Assembly: GCA_016782405.1 (NCBI GenBank)
Contig: JADHYO010000004.1
Coordinates: 1-34,187, forward strand
Source of the DNA: Candidatus Aenigmatarchaeota archaeon
GTDB taxonomy: Archaea > Aenigmatarchaeota > Aenigmatarchaeia > QMZP01
Reading direction: 5' to 3'
DNA length: 34,187 bases
Of this stretch, positions 8,474-18,125 are shown in pieces. The notes below the pieces were generated by a model. It made no database searches and was not told where the DNA came from. It saw only the letters and a program-made list of their open reading frames with translations. The translations under genes were made by a program, and so were the position numbers. Numbering within the stretch: position 1 is the stretch's first letter; each line of letters opens with the position of its first letter.

Positions 8474-9430
8474 TTGACGACACAATATAATAAACCCAAA
8501 TTTAGAACTATAGAAATGACCAAAAACGATGACATTAGGACCAATTTAGATAAGTTTGGGAAGAGGGGATGGGCTCTGAAACCATATGACATGTGGGGTT
8601 CAGATAAGCCATGCCCACCTAGATTAGTTGTAAATCCGTATAAGGGATGTACATTTCAACATCAATATTGTTATATTGCTCCGCCAGCATATCGTCAAGA
8701 TGGGTTTCGGACACATTTACAGGATAGAATAAGAAAGGCAAAAAAATTGGGATTGGATAAACTAGTGGTCATGGTATCATCAAGTACAGACCCATTTCAA
8801 CCCATTGAAAGTAAATATAGAGATTCTCACTATGCTCTTCAAGAGCTGTTGACTAATGATTTCCCTGTGCTTGTAATGACTAGAAATCCCCAAACACTTT
8901 TAGAAGAAGATTACTTGGAGATTACTCGTCACCCTAAATTAAACATTGATGTTTCTATCCCATCTTTAGAAGAAAACAATCCTGACTCAATCTATTACAG
9001 TCCAATTGCAGCACCGCTTAATGAGACGTACGACGTAATGAGAAGGCTTACGTATATGGGAAAGAATGTAAGGGTAAAAATTGAACCAGTCGTTCCAACA
9101 GCAAATGGTATAGATGGGCAGAGTAGAGAGGAGTTAGATGAAATAGTTGGAAGATCCGTCGAAGCTGGGGTTAAGATGATAATCTCCAAAACAATGAGAT
9201 TAAATCATAGTGTGCCTCGTGAAATGTATGAAAAACTCATCGGATATTATGAAAAGAATGGTATTAACGAAGGATCAACATTGGCTCTATCGATTGATGT
9301 TAGAAAAGAACTTTTACAACCAGTTTTGGATGCATGTGAGGAACATGAAATTGATTTTTGTTCATGTGTTGATTCTGATTCGCTGGATGGGGATAATTGT
9401 CGCGTTTGGGTTCCCGATCATTGCAGATAA
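8474..9430 (+). CDS. radical SAM (SPL-like) protein with degenerate cluster motif
   Basis: VVNPYKGCTFQHQYCYIAPPAY...VMVSSSTDPFQPIE...VLVMTRNPQTLLEED; TTG start at 8474 or ATG at 8516. Confidence 0.8.
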   Translation: MTTQYNKPKFRTIEMTKNDDIRTNLDKFGKRGWALKPYDMWGSDKPCPPRLVVNPYKGCTFQHQYCYIAPPAYRQDGFRTHLQDRIRKAKKLGLDKLVVMVSSSTDPFQPIESKYRDSHYALQELLTNDFPVLVMTRNPQTLLEEDYLEITRHPKLNIDVSIPSLEENNPDSIYYSPIAAPLNETYDVMRRLTYMGKNVRVKIEPVVPTANGIDGQSREELDEIVGRSVEAGVKMIISKTMRLNHSVPREMYEKLIGYYEKNGINEGSTLALSIDVRKELLQPVLDACEEHEIDFCSCVDSDSLDGDNCRVWVPDHCR

Positions 9431-9498
9431 TAAAAGACTTGGGTTCACTCCATAGGGTCGGCAGTAACTATTTAAAACAGCGATCACTAAGGAAAGGT

Positions 9499-10296
9499 AT
9501 GCTCAAGCAGTACTTTGTGAATCAGGGTCTCAAGGAGGTCCAGATAGAGGATTTTATTAGGAAGAAGTATCCCAATGCAAACTACTCCAGAATGGAGTTG
9601 CAGAGGACCCCTTTGGGAATAAAGATTGTTATTTACTCTTCATCCCCAGGAAGGATAATTGGCAGAGGGGGGAAGACCATCAATGAAATTACTGAGATTC
9701 TTAAGGAGAAATTTAATCTGGAGAATCCCCAGGTTGATGTCAAGGCAGTGCAGAAACCGGACCTTGACGCAAGGATAGTTGCGAAACAGATTGCCTCTAC
9801 TTTGGAAAGGGGGTTTAACTTCAAGAGAATCGGTAACATTATGCTCAAGAGGGTGATGGCAGCCGGGGCAATCGGTGCCCAAATAATGATCTCTGGAAGG
9901 GTTTCAGGGGGAAAGGCAATGAGGGTCAAGTTCATTGACGGTTATCTGAAGCATTCTGGGGAGCCAGCAAAAACCATGGTGGACTATGGGTTTGAGGAGA
10001 TCTACCAGATGGGAAGGTCCAAACCAGGTAAGGTTGGGATCAAGGTGAAAATAATGAGGGAGTTCCAGTTAATCACAGGGGAGAAAAAATACTCCCTGAA
10101 AGACATTATGCCTGGGGCAAGGGCTCCAGAACCTGTTGCTGAGGATGAGAAACCTGCAAAGGAAGCAGTGAAAAAAGAGCCTGCAAAAAGCCCAGCAGGG
10201 AAGAAGCCTGCAAAGGAAGCAGTGAAAAAACCAGTTAAAAAAGAGCCTGCAAAAATCCCAGCAGGCAAAAAGCCAATCAGGGGGGAGAAGGCTTAA
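9499..10296 (+). CDS. rps3: ribosomal protein S3 (uS3) with repetitive Lys/Pro/Ala C-tail
   Basis: KH domain SPGRIIGRGGKTINEITEIL and S3 C domain. Confidence 0.95.
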   Translation: MLKQYFVNQGLKEVQIEDFIRKKYPNANYSRMELQRTPLGIKIVIYSSSPGRIIGRGGKTINEITEILKEKFNLENPQVDVKAVQKPDLDARIVAKQIASTLERGFNFKRIGNIMLKRVMAAGAIGAQIMISGRVSGGKAMRVKFIDGYLKHSGEPAKTMVDYGFEEIYQMGRSKPGKVGIKVKIMREFQLITGEKKYSLKDIMPGARAPEPVAEDEKPAKEAVKKEPAKSPAGKKPAKEAVKKPVKKEPAKIPAGKKPIRGEKA

Positions 10297-10333
10297 ATAC
10301 AAGCTTTTTATATTATTAAGTGTCTTATTGCAT

Positions 10334-10534
10334 ATGTCAATTTTAAGAACAAAGGACATGCGGAAACTTGGAGAAAAAGAAATTGAAAAACGGCTTGCTG
10401 AGCTTAAGTTAGAGATGGCAAAGGAGCGGGCCAATATTTCTATCGGAGCCACAACTGCCTCCCCTGGAAAGATAAGGGAGATAAGGAAGACAATTGCACG
10501 AATCAATACCATAAAAAAGGAGAAGATTGGCTAA
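10334..10534 (+). CDS. rpl29: ribosomal protein L29 (uL29)
   Basis: LGEKEIEKRLAELKLEMAKERA...PGKIREIRKTIARINTI. Confidence 0.92.
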   Translation: MSILRTKDMRKLGEKEIEKRLAELKLEMAKERANISIGATTASPGKIREIRKTIARINTIKKEKIG

Positions 10535-10839
10535 TGATTGGTATTTGTCCCAAGTGTGGATTAAACAAGGAACTTTGCATTTGCGAGTCCCTAGCAAAGG
10601 AAAAAGAAAAAATAAGGGTTTCAGGGATAAAAAGGCGGTACGGAAAGTTCATCACTATTGTTCAGGGCATGAGCAAGGATGTTGAACCCAAGAAAGTTTT
10701 GAAGGAACTCAAGACCAAGCTGGCCTGCGGTGGAACACTCAAAGATGGTGTGATAGAGCTTCAGGGTAACCACAAGGACAGCATAAAGAAGATCCTGGTA
10801 AAGATGGGATTCCAGGAAGACCAGATTAATGTTGGTTAG
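10534..10839 (+). CDS. translation initiation factor SUI1/eIF1
   Basis: RRYGKFITIVQGM...KKVLKELKTKLACGGTLKDGVIELQGNHKDSIKKIL. Confidence 0.95.
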   Translation: MIGICPKCGLNKELCICESLAKEKEKIRVSGIKRRYGKFITIVQGMSKDVEPKKVLKELKTKLACGGTLKDGVIELQGNHKDSIKKILVKMGFQEDQINVG

Positions 10840-10893
10840 AATCGCACTCTAAAGAGGTATTAACGTATTAAACACCGCGAGGCAACTATTTTT

Positions 10894-11172
10894 ATGATAT
10901 CACCTAAGAACCTGGTCCGCCATGAATTGATTGGCCTGAAGGCCAGTGTTGAAAAATCAACCAGCGCCTCTACGGTTGGGTTGGAAGGGAAAGTGGTTGA
11001 TGAAACAAGGCAAACCCTCACTATTGAAGTGAAGGGGAAGGAAAAGAATCTTGTAAAGGAGCAATGCGCATTCCTTTTCACTATCCCCTCAGGGGAAAAG
11101 GTCTTGGTGGATGGAAAAGTCCTCGTGGCGCGGCCTGAGGACAGGATTAAGAAGAAGCTCAAGCGATGGTAA
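10894..11172 (+). CDS. rnp1: RNase P protein component 1 (Rpp29/Pop4)
   Basis: HELIGLKASVEKSTSASTVGLEGKVVDETRQTLTIE. Confidence 0.88.
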   Translation: MISPKNLVRHELIGLKASVEKSTSASTVGLEGKVVDETRQTLTIEVKGKEKNLVKEQCAFLFTIPSGEKVLVDGKVLVARPEDRIKKKLKRW

Positions 11173-11202
11173 GGTTTAAAAGCTGCAGGAAGAATAATCC
11201 TT

Positions 11203-11526
11203 ATGAAAAAATCAATAGGCTTGGATGTAGAACCTCCCAAAAGGGAGTGCACAGACAAGAAGTGTGTATGGCATGGTTCCCTTCCTGTTAGAGGAAAGGC
11301 TATCACAGCTATTGTGAAATCTGTCAAGGCACAGCAAACTGCAGTGGTTGAGTGGCACTACAACAAGTTTATCCCCAAGTATGAACGATATGAAAGGAGG
11401 AAAATACACTTCCACGCACATAACCCCGATTGCGTAAAGGCAAAGGAAGGGGAAAGGGTGGTAGTAGTAGAATGCAGGCCATTATCCAAGACCAAGAGTT
11501 TTGTTGTGGTAGGTCCTGCAAGGTGA
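11203..11526 (+). CDS. rps17: ribosomal protein S17 (uS17)
   Basis: CVWHGSLPVRGKAITAIVKSVKAQQTAVVEWHYNKFIPKYERYERRK. Confidence 0.95.
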   Translation: MKKSIGLDVEPPKRECTDKKCVWHGSLPVRGKAITAIVKSVKAQQTAVVEWHYNKFIPKYERYERRKIHFHAHNPDCVKAKEGERVVVVECRPLSKTKSFVVVGPAR

Positions 11527-11531
11527 TGATT

Positions 11532-11930
11532 ATGAAAGCTGTTTCTTCTAAGGTGACAAAGACCCTCATGCCTGAGACAACCCTGGTCTGTGCAGACAAT
11601 TCCGGTGCAAAAATACTGCAGATCATATCTGTCCGCGGGTACAAAGGGACAAGGAGGACAAAACCCAAGGCAGGTGTGGCAAGCCCTGTTAACTGTCGAG
11701 TCTACCGTGGGAATGAGAAGGTCAGGAAGCAAGTTCATAAAGCAGTGATTATTCGCCAGCGGAAAGAGTACAGGCGCCCGGACGGGACAAGGATATCCTT
11801 TGAGGACAATGCTGCAATCCTGGTAGATGATAAAGGGGAGCCAAAAGGAACCCTGATTAAAGGTCCAGTAGCCAAGGAGGTGGTTGAGCGTTTCCCAATT
11901 ATAGGAAAGCTCGCCAATATTATAGTATGA
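11532..11930 (+). CDS. rpl14: ribosomal protein L14 (uL14)
   Basis: TLVCADNSGAKILQIISVRGYKGTRRTKPKAGVAS. Confidence 0.95.
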   Translation: MKAVSSKVTKTLMPETTLVCADNSGAKILQIISVRGYKGTRRTKPKAGVASPVNCRVYRGNEKVRKQVHKAVIIRQRKEYRRPDGTRISFEDNAAILVDDKGEPKGTLIKGPVAKEVVERFPIIGKLANIIV

Positions 11931-12253
11931 GCACAATAACATTTGAGGACTTCCAGAAGCTTGATCTGAGGATTGGGACAATTGAAAGTGCAGAGAGAGT
12001 GGAGGGAGCAGACAAACTCCTTAAGCTGGAGGTCTCCCTTGGAAGTGAATCCAGGACGTTGGTGGCAGGGGTTGCGGAGAGTTACAGACCCGAGGAGCTT
12101 CCAGGAAAGCAGATTGTTGTGCTGGTAAACCTTGAGCCCAAGACATTGCGCGGTGTTGAGTCAAATGGTATGCTTTTCGCAGCAGTTGCAGATGGGAAAC
12201 CAGTGCTGCTGCAGCCAGACAAGGAGGTTCCAGCAGGAACAAAGGTGAGTTAA
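11927..12253 (+). CDS. tRNA-binding domain protein (MetRS beta/CsaA-like OB fold)
   Basis: FQKLDLRIGTIESAERVEGADKLLKLEVSLG...VVLVNLEPKTLRGVESNGMLFAA. Confidence 0.9.
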   Translation: MSTITFEDFQKLDLRIGTIESAERVEGADKLLKLEVSLGSESRTLVAGVAESYRPEELPGKQIVVLVNLEPKTLRGVESNGMLFAAVADGKPVLLQPDKEVPAGTKVS

Positions 12254-12729
12254 TGAAGCAAAAGTGGTCAAGTTCATGGAAGAGCAGCTCGCAACCGAGG
12301 AAGCAGAGAAAGTTCAGGCATAACGCTCCGCTACATGTGCGCCACAAATTCCTTGCAGCCCATCTTTCTGCAGATTTGCGGAAGGAGACAGGGAAGCGTT
12401 CGCTGCCCCTTAGGAAAGGGGATGAGGTCGTGGTGCTTCGCGGTGGCTCCCGTGGGGTTAGGGGATCAGTGGAGTCAGTGGACCTCAGCCGCGGAAGGGT
12501 TACAGTGGATGGTATTAAGGTGAAGAAAGTTGATGGTTCTGAAGTTTCCAAGCCGCTGAATCCTTCCAATTTAATACTTACCAAGCTTAATCTTGATGAC
12601 AAGAAAAGGAAGGCAATCCTTGAGAGGAAAAAACTTCCCGGGGAAAAAGAAAAACCAGCAAAGAAGGAAAAAGAAAAACCAGTGAATGAGGAAAAGAAAG
12701 AAAAGTCTGCAGAGGAGGCGAAGAAATGA
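12253..12729 (+). CDS. rpl24: ribosomal protein L24 (uL24)
   Basis: LPLRKGDEVVVLRGGSRGVRGSVESVDLSRGRVTVDGI KOW motif; Lys/Glu-rich tail. Confidence 0.94.
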   Translation: MKQKWSSSWKSSSQPRKQRKFRHNAPLHVRHKFLAAHLSADLRKETGKRSLPLRKGDEVVVLRGGSRGVRGSVESVDLSRGRVTVDGIKVKKVDGSEVSKPLNPSNLILTKLNLDDKKRKAILERKKLPGEKEKPAKKEKEKPVNEEKKEKSAEEAKK

Positions 12730-13496
12730 ATGAGTTGGTGTTAGCCCGGGATGCTGCCCATCTGGCAGGTGGTGTAGCCATAAAATATTATGGCAAACCA
12801 CTTGAAACAATAAGCAAAGGTGGGGTTGATTTTTACACAAAAGCTGATACTGAAGCAGAGAACGCGGCGCGGGAATTGCTGAAGCAACATTCAAAATACC
12901 CGATTTTTGGTGAAGAGTCTGGAGGAGACCGTGATGCAAAAGAACTGTGGGTAGTGGATGCTATTGATGGAACCATTAGTCATAATTCAGGGTTGACATC
13001 TTGGGCTTCTGTAGTCTGCCTGGTTGACGGTGATACTGCAAAGGTCTCTGCTGTTTATATTCCAACTGCTAAGGAAATGTATTATGCTGAGAGAGGCAGT
13101 GGTGCAATGTTTAGGGGGTATGAGGCACAACCATTGCCAATAAAAACAACTGAGGAGGAAGACCCGACAAAGCTTATAGTGGGTTTTGATTTGGGGTATG
13201 AAGGTAGGGGCTGGAAGCTTGACGGAGTGAAATCGTTTGCTGGGGATGTTAGGTATCCCATTGCTGTGGGTAGTGCTTCTGTGGGGGCATCCCTTGTGGC
13301 TGCTGGGAAATTGGGTGCTTATATTATTTGGGATGTTGATATTAACGACACCCTACCCGGGGCATTGTTGGTTGAAGAGGCTGGCGGGTGTGCTGTGAAT
13401 GAGCGGGGGGAGCAGTTTACCCGAAATGACAGGACGCTGATTGCAGCTGGAAACGAAATGATAAAAGGTTTTATCCTTGGAAAAATAGGTGAATGA
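12726..13496 (+). CDS. inositol monophosphatase family protein
   Basis: FGEESGG...WVVDAIDGTISHNSGL...WDVDINDTLPGALLVEEAGG. Confidence 0.9.
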   Translation: MNELVLARDAAHLAGGVAIKYYGKPLETISKGGVDFYTKADTEAENAARELLKQHSKYPIFGEESGGDRDAKELWVVDAIDGTISHNSGLTSWASVVCLVDGDTAKVSAVYIPTAKEMYYAERGSGAMFRGYEAQPLPIKTTEEEDPTKLIVGFDLGYEGRGWKLDGVKSFAGDVRYPIAVGSASVGASLVAAGKLGAYIIWDVDINDTLPGALLVEEAGGCAVNERGEQFTRNDRTLIAAGNEMIKGFILGKIGE

Positions 13497-14203
13497 TTAT
13501 GGCGCATTTAAAGAGATACAAGATGCCCGGGTTCTGGGGACTTGGGGTGAAGGGTGGGACCTTTGTGGTTAGACCAAGGGGTCCGCATTCTAAGGGCTTC
13601 TGCATCCCGCTGCAGGTTGCAGTAAGGGACCTCCTTGGGTATGCAACATCTGCAAAGGAAGCAAAGAGTATAATTTCCCAGGGAAAAATACTGGTGGACA
13701 AGAAGCCACGCAAAGACAGTGCATTTGCAATAGGTTTTATGGATACAGTGGAGATTCCTGGTTCTGGAAAATCCTGGGTGGTGGATGTTGGAAGCAAAGG
13801 GCTGTTCCTTAAGGAATCCCCTAAGCAAGAAAGCAAGCTATGCAAAATTATAGGGAAGACATCTGTGAAAGGTGGGAAGAATCAGCTAAACCTTCATGAC
13901 GGAAGGAATATTATTGCTGCAGGGGAAAAATACAAAACAGGTGACACCCTGAAGATTTCATTGCCAAAGCTTGAGGTTCTTGATCACTTCCCGCTAAAAA
14001 AAGGAAGTGATGCAATAATTGTTTCAGGGAAAAATATGGGTGTTCGTGGCACAATAACAGCCATCACAGAAAGGAAATACATGCTGGAAAAAGCTGCAGT
14101 AACATTGGATGCTGATGGGAAGAAGGCTGAAACCCTTAGAAAATATGTTTTTGTCATTGGTGGCAAAGGTGCAGCAAAGCCTGGGAAGGGAGAGGTGAAG
14201 TGA
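13493..14203 (+). CDS. rps4e: ribosomal protein S4e
   Basis: GPHSKGFCIPLQVAVRDLLGYATSAKEAKSIISQGKILVD. Confidence 0.95.
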   Translation: MIMAHLKRYKMPGFWGLGVKGGTFVVRPRGPHSKGFCIPLQVAVRDLLGYATSAKEAKSIISQGKILVDKKPRKDSAFAIGFMDTVEIPGSGKSWVVDVGSKGLFLKESPKQESKLCKIIGKTSVKGGKNQLNLHDGRNIIAAGEKYKTGDTLKISLPKLEVLDHFPLKKGSDAIIVSGKNMGVRGTITAITERKYMLEKAAVTLDADGKKAETLRKYVFVIGGKGAAKPGKGEVK

Positions 14204-14207
14204 TATC

Positions 14208-14732
14208 ATGAATCCGATGAAAGACCTTCGTTTGGAGAAGGTGACCCTCAATATGGGCGCAGGTGATTCTGCCCCGCGTTTGGAAGCCTCCAAGAAGGTG
14301 CTTGCAGTTCTTACAGGAAAGAAGGTGGTTGTTACAAAGACATCAAAGAGGACAACATTTGGAACCCCAAAGAAGAAGGCGATAGGGGTGAAGGTAACAC
14401 TTCGCAAGAAGGAGGCTGTAGAGCTTCTCCAACGGCTCATGAAGGCGGTTGAGGCTAAGATAAAACCTTCTCAGTTTGATAGTAGCGGGAATTTCTCATT
14501 TGGTATAAAGGAATATATTCATATCCCAGGGGCAAACTATGATCCTGACATCGGTATTCTTGGTTTGGATGTGGCAGTCACATTAGAAAAGCCAGGCTTC
14601 CGGGTTAAGAGAAGGGCAAAGAAAAAATCTGTGGTGGGAAAGGGTCACACAATCAGCAAGGAAGAGGCAATAAAATGGGCAGAGAAATTCGGTTTCATTG
14701 TAAAGGAAGAAGAGGAGGAAACCTTTTATTAA
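14208..14732 (+). CDS. rpl5: ribosomal protein L5 (uL5)
   Basis: LRLEKVTLNMGAGDS...FGIKEYIHIPGANYDPDIGILGLDVAVTLEKPGFRV. Confidence 0.96.
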   Translation: MNPMKDLRLEKVTLNMGAGDSAPRLEASKKVLAVLTGKKVVVTKTSKRTTFGTPKKKAIGVKVTLRKKEAVELLQRLMKAVEAKIKPSQFDSSGNFSFGIKEYIHIPGANYDPDIGILGLDVAVTLEKPGFRVKRRAKKKSVVGKGHTISKEEAIKWAEKFGFIVKEEEEETFY

Positions 14733-14750
14733 AGGGTTTCAAAAGAAATT

Positions 14751-14972
14751 ATGAGTTACGAAAAGAACGTGAAGCAGGTGGAAAACAAGCCGCTCAAGCT
14801 CTCCCGTCTTGAACGGTTCAACCTTTCCAAGAAAAGGAAGTTTGGGAAAAACACTCACAAGTGCCGTCGCTGCAGAAGGACAGGTGGCGTGATTAGGCAG
14901 TATGGGTTGCTCTACTGCAGGCAATGTTTCAGGGAGGAAGCAGAAAAATTGGGGTTCAGGAAATATAGTTGA
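14751..14972 (+). CDS. rps14: ribosomal protein S14 (uS14, zinc form)
   Basis: [35 protein letters not shown]. Confidence 0.95.
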   Translation: MSYEKNVKQVENKPLKLSRLERFNLSKKRKFGKNTHKCRRCRRTGGVIRQYGLLYCRQCFREEAEKLGFRKYS

Positions 14973-14980
14973 GGTATAAT

Positions 14981-15358
14981 ATGAGGCATGATACTCTCGC
15001 AGATGTGTTTTCAATAATAAAGAACACAGAGGAGATTGGAAGGAAGCAGGCAATAGTGCCTTCCAGCAATCTCGTGAAGAACGTTCTTCAAATTATGCAA
15101 GAACATAAGTACATAGGGAAATTTTCCCCTACAAAGGAAAACAAAATAAGTGTTGAGTTGGTAGGGGCAATCAATGACTGTAATGTTGTCAAGCCAAGGT
15201 TTTCTGTTGATAAAAGTCAGTTCATAAAGTGGGAAAAAAGGTTTCTGCCTGCGCACAGCAAGGGTATACTCATACTTTCCACAACTCATGGGGTCACAGA
15301 CCACCAAAAAGCAAACAAACAGGGGGTAGGGGGACAACTTCTTGGTTTTGTTTATTAA
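14981..15358 (+). CDS. rps8: ribosomal protein S8 (uS8)
   Basis: DTLADVFSIIKNTEEIGRKQ...GILILSTTHGVTDHQKA. Confidence 0.94.
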   Translation: MRHDTLADVFSIIKNTEEIGRKQAIVPSSNLVKNVLQIMQEHKYIGKFSPTKENKISVELVGAINDCNVVKPRFSVDKSQFIKWEKRFLPAHSKGILILSTTHGVTDHQKANKQGVGGQLLGFVY

Positions 15359-15393
15359 GGAGTCATTTCATTATTATAATATCTGCTCAGGGG

Positions 15394-15666
15394 ATGCATA
15401 TGAAAGAAATATATGAAGAAATTCAAGTTGCGATAAAGGGAAAGAAGGTTGTAATAGGTTCCAGAGAAACCTTGAAAGAAGCGAAGAAAGGGGAAATAAA
15501 AGTGGTTATCCACTCTTCCAACATCCCTGATTCGCTGCAGAAGGATTTGGCGCGCTATTCTGAAGCCTCTGCGCTTGATGTTAAGGCATTTGACGGGGAC
15601 TCTGTTAGGTTAGGGCAGGTTTGCGGTAAACCTTTCAGCATACTTGTTATTGGAATAAAGAAGTGA
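15394..15666 (+). CDS. rpl30e: ribosomal protein L30e
   Basis: GKKVVIGSRETLKEAKKGEIKVVIHSSNIPDSL. Confidence 0.9.
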   Translation: MHMKEIYEEIQVAIKGKKVVIGSRETLKEAKKGEIKVVIHSSNIPDSLQKDLARYSEASALDVKAFDGDSVRLGQVCGKPFSILVIGIKK

Positions 15667-16076
15667 AAAATATGGATGTAAAACTTTCAACACAGAACAT
15701 CAGAACAATTGCCATGTTCGAGAAGGTGACAAAAGTTAATGCAAAGGACTGCATAATCACTGACAACGCGCTGTATTTCCTTGTGGACATGGAGAAGGCA
15801 GGGATGGCTATAGGGAAGAACGGGGCAAACATAAAGGAACTTAGGAGAATTTCAGGGAAGCATGTCAAGATTTTCCCTTATTCACCAAACCTTGAGGAAT
15901 TTATAAAGAACATAATCCCAAATATAAAATCAGTTGACATAACCGACAAAAGGGTCACAATTTCAGTTCCGCACGAGGACAAGCTAACAGTGATAGGGAA
16001 GCACGGGGAGAATATCAACGCAATGCGGGACATGTTGAAAAGGCATTTCGATGTGGAAAGCCTTAAGCTGAGGTAA
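15663..16076 (+). CDS. nusA: NusA-like KH protein
   Basis: FEKVTKVNAKDCIITDNALYFLVDMEKAGMAIGKNGANIKELRRISGKHV. Confidence 0.93.
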   Translation: MKNMDVKLSTQNIRTIAMFEKVTKVNAKDCIITDNALYFLVDMEKAGMAIGKNGANIKELRRISGKHVKIFPYSPNLEEFIKNIIPNIKSVDITDKRVTISVPHEDKLTVIGKHGENINAMRDMLKRHFDVESLKLR

Positions 16077-16080
16077 TTGA

Positions 16081-16722
16081 ATGATAATCAAAATGAAGAA
16101 AAAAGGAAAGGATAGGATGGACTTTGTACTGGAAGGGGTTTCAATACCATTTGCTAACGCCCTCAGGAGGGTAATGGTTTCTGAAATACCTGTCCTCGCA
16201 GTGGAGTGGGTAGATATTAATGATAACACTTCCCCTATCTTTGACGAGATAATTGCACACAGATTAGGGCTTCTGCCTCTGGTTTTTGACCCAGCCAAGT
16301 TTAAATTCCAGGAAGACTGTTCCTGCAAGGAAAAGGGTTGCCCATCTTGCCAGGTAACATTTGTATTGGAGAAGAAAGGGCCTTGCATGGTCACTTCAGG
16401 TGACCTCAAATCTTCCAACAAGGATGTAAAGCCTACTGATAAGGGTTTCATAATTGCTGAATTACTGCAGAACCAATTTATCAGTCTGGAGGCCACTGCC
16501 AAGCTAGGGACAGGGAAAGATCACGCGAAATTCCAGGCAGCCAATACCTCTTATCAGAATCAGCCTGAAATGAAAGGCGGGGAAGTGAACACAAAACCTG
16601 AATCATTCCTCTTCCATGTTGAAACAATTTCCGGCCTTACCCCACAATATATCGCAGAGAAAGCAGGGGAAATCCTAGCAGAAAAAGCAGCTGCGTTCAA
16701 AAAGGAAGCAGCGAAGTTGTGA
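16081..16722 (+). CDS. rpoD: DNA-directed RNA polymerase subunit D
   Basis: PFANALRRVMVSEIPVLAVEWVDINDNTSPIFDEIIAHRLGLLPL; CSCKEKGCPSC cluster. Confidence 0.94.
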   Translation: MIIKMKKKGKDRMDFVLEGVSIPFANALRRVMVSEIPVLAVEWVDINDNTSPIFDEIIAHRLGLLPLVFDPAKFKFQEDCSCKEKGCPSCQVTFVLEKKGPCMVTSGDLKSSNKDVKPTDKGFIIAELLQNQFISLEATAKLGTGKDHAKFQAANTSYQNQPEMKGGEVNTKPESFLFHVETISGLTPQYIAEKAGEILAEKAAAFKKEAAKL

Positions 16723-16807
16723 TTTCCAGCTATATTAAGAAGCTTTAGACACCTCTTCATACCTCTTTTATATCTTCCTTCCAAAGAAACAATGAAGAGG
16801 GAAGGCT

Positions 16808-18034
16808 ATGGCAGAAAAGCTGGGTGTAGTGAAAGAGCTCCTGGGGGATGCTGATATACGCGAATTTGCATACCAATGGTTTGAGGGAAAAAACGATGAT
16901 TCCATCAGGCAGGTATATAGACTCCTAAGGCAGTACGGGCTGAGCAATGAAAAAATAGCAACTCATGCCCCACTACTCGGAAGAGACCCAGAATCCATAA
17001 AAAACAATCACCAATACCTAAAAACCCTTGGACTCACCGACAGAAAAATAGCATCCCAAGCCTCACTGCTAAGAAAAGACCCAGAATCCATAAAAAACAA
17101 TCACCAATACCTAAAAACCCTTGGACTCACCGACAGAAAAATAGCATCCCAAGCCTCACTACTCGGAAGAGACCCAGAAACAATAAAAAACAATCACCAA
17201 GCCCTCAGGGACTTAGGACTCACCGACAGAAAAATAGCATCCAGAGCTGAATTAATCGGAAAAGACCCAGAAACAATAAAAAACAATCACCAATACCTAA
17301 AAACCCTTGGACTCACCGACAGCAAGATAGCAACATGTGCCTATTTGCTCGGAAGAGACCCAGAAACAATAAAAAACAATCACCAAGCCCTCAGGGACTT
17401 AGGACTCACCGACAGAAAAATAGCATCCCAAGCCCAACTACTCGGAAGAGACCCAGAAACAATAAAAAACAATCACCAATACCTAAAAACCCTTGGACTC
17501 ACCGACAGCAAGATCGCATCCAGAGCTGAATTAATCGGAAGAGACCCAGAAACAATAAAAAACAATCACCAATACCTAAAAAACCTCGGTCTTACCGACA
17601 GAAACATATCAACCAATGCCCATTTGCTCGCAAGAGATCCAGAAACAATAGAAAGATATTATCAATACCATGTCGGACTGCTCAGGGAGGATTACTTGGA
17701 TAGGGGTTCAGGAAGAGAGCTGATTCTCAGTCATGCTTCATTATTAGGGATTCCGCCAAAAACCATGGAAGCCAATGTGCAATATCTCTCATCAATCGGA
17801 ATAGATTACCACAATGGGTTTTTACTGGGGTCCAGGCCGAGCACAAAGAGAAGAAAACTAGCGTGGATGTTGAGGGAACTGTTTGATTACAGGGACATTC
17901 CTCGTGATCATAAAAGGGAGGTAATAGGTCGTTTGTACCATTTTGTCAGGGAGAATCCGAGAATTTTGGCTAAGTCATTGCATTCCCTGGAGAGAAGCAT
18001 GGATAAACTGAGGGAAAGAATACAGGAATATTAG
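16808..18034 (+). CDS. mTERF-like tandem-repeat protein
   Basis: 31-aa units LGLTDRKIASQASLLGRDPETIKNNHQYLKT. Confidence 0.8.
   Translation: MAEKLGVVKELLGDADIREFAYQWFEGKNDDSIRQVYRLLRQYGLSNEKIATHAPLLGRDPESIKNNHQYLKTLGLTDRKIASQASLLRKDPESIKNNHQYLKTLGLTDRKIASQASLLGRDPETIKNNHQALRDLGLTDRKIASRAELIGKDPETIKNNHQYLKTLGLTDSKIATCAYLLGRDPETIKNNHQALRDLGLTDRKIASQAQLLGRDPETIKNNHQYLKTLGLTDSKIASRAELIGRDPETIKNNHQYLKNLGLTDRNISTNAHLLARDPETIERYYQYHVGLLREDYLDRGSGRELILSHASLLGIPPKTMEANVQYLSSIGIDYHNGFLLGSRPSTKRRKLAWMLRELFDYRDIPRDHKREVIGRLYHFVRENPRILAKSLHSLERSMDKLRERIQEY
16980..17650 (+). repeat. 93-bp tandem coding repeats
   Basis: successive near-identical blocks of GACCCAGAAACAATAAAAAACAATCACCAATACCTAAAAACCCTTGGACTCACCGACAG. 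Confidence 0.9.
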
Positions 18035-18125
18035 GTAATTTCTCCACAAGTATCTTAACATCCTTGTCAGGGGAACTGACACAGGTCCCAACAGAAGCAG
18101 CAAATGCGTTCCTGCCGAAGCTCTA

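Noticed and set aside
16980-17650. Regular near-identical repeats resembling a CRISPR array
   Set aside because: Repeats are 93 bp, contiguous and in frame within an open reading frame; no unique spacers.
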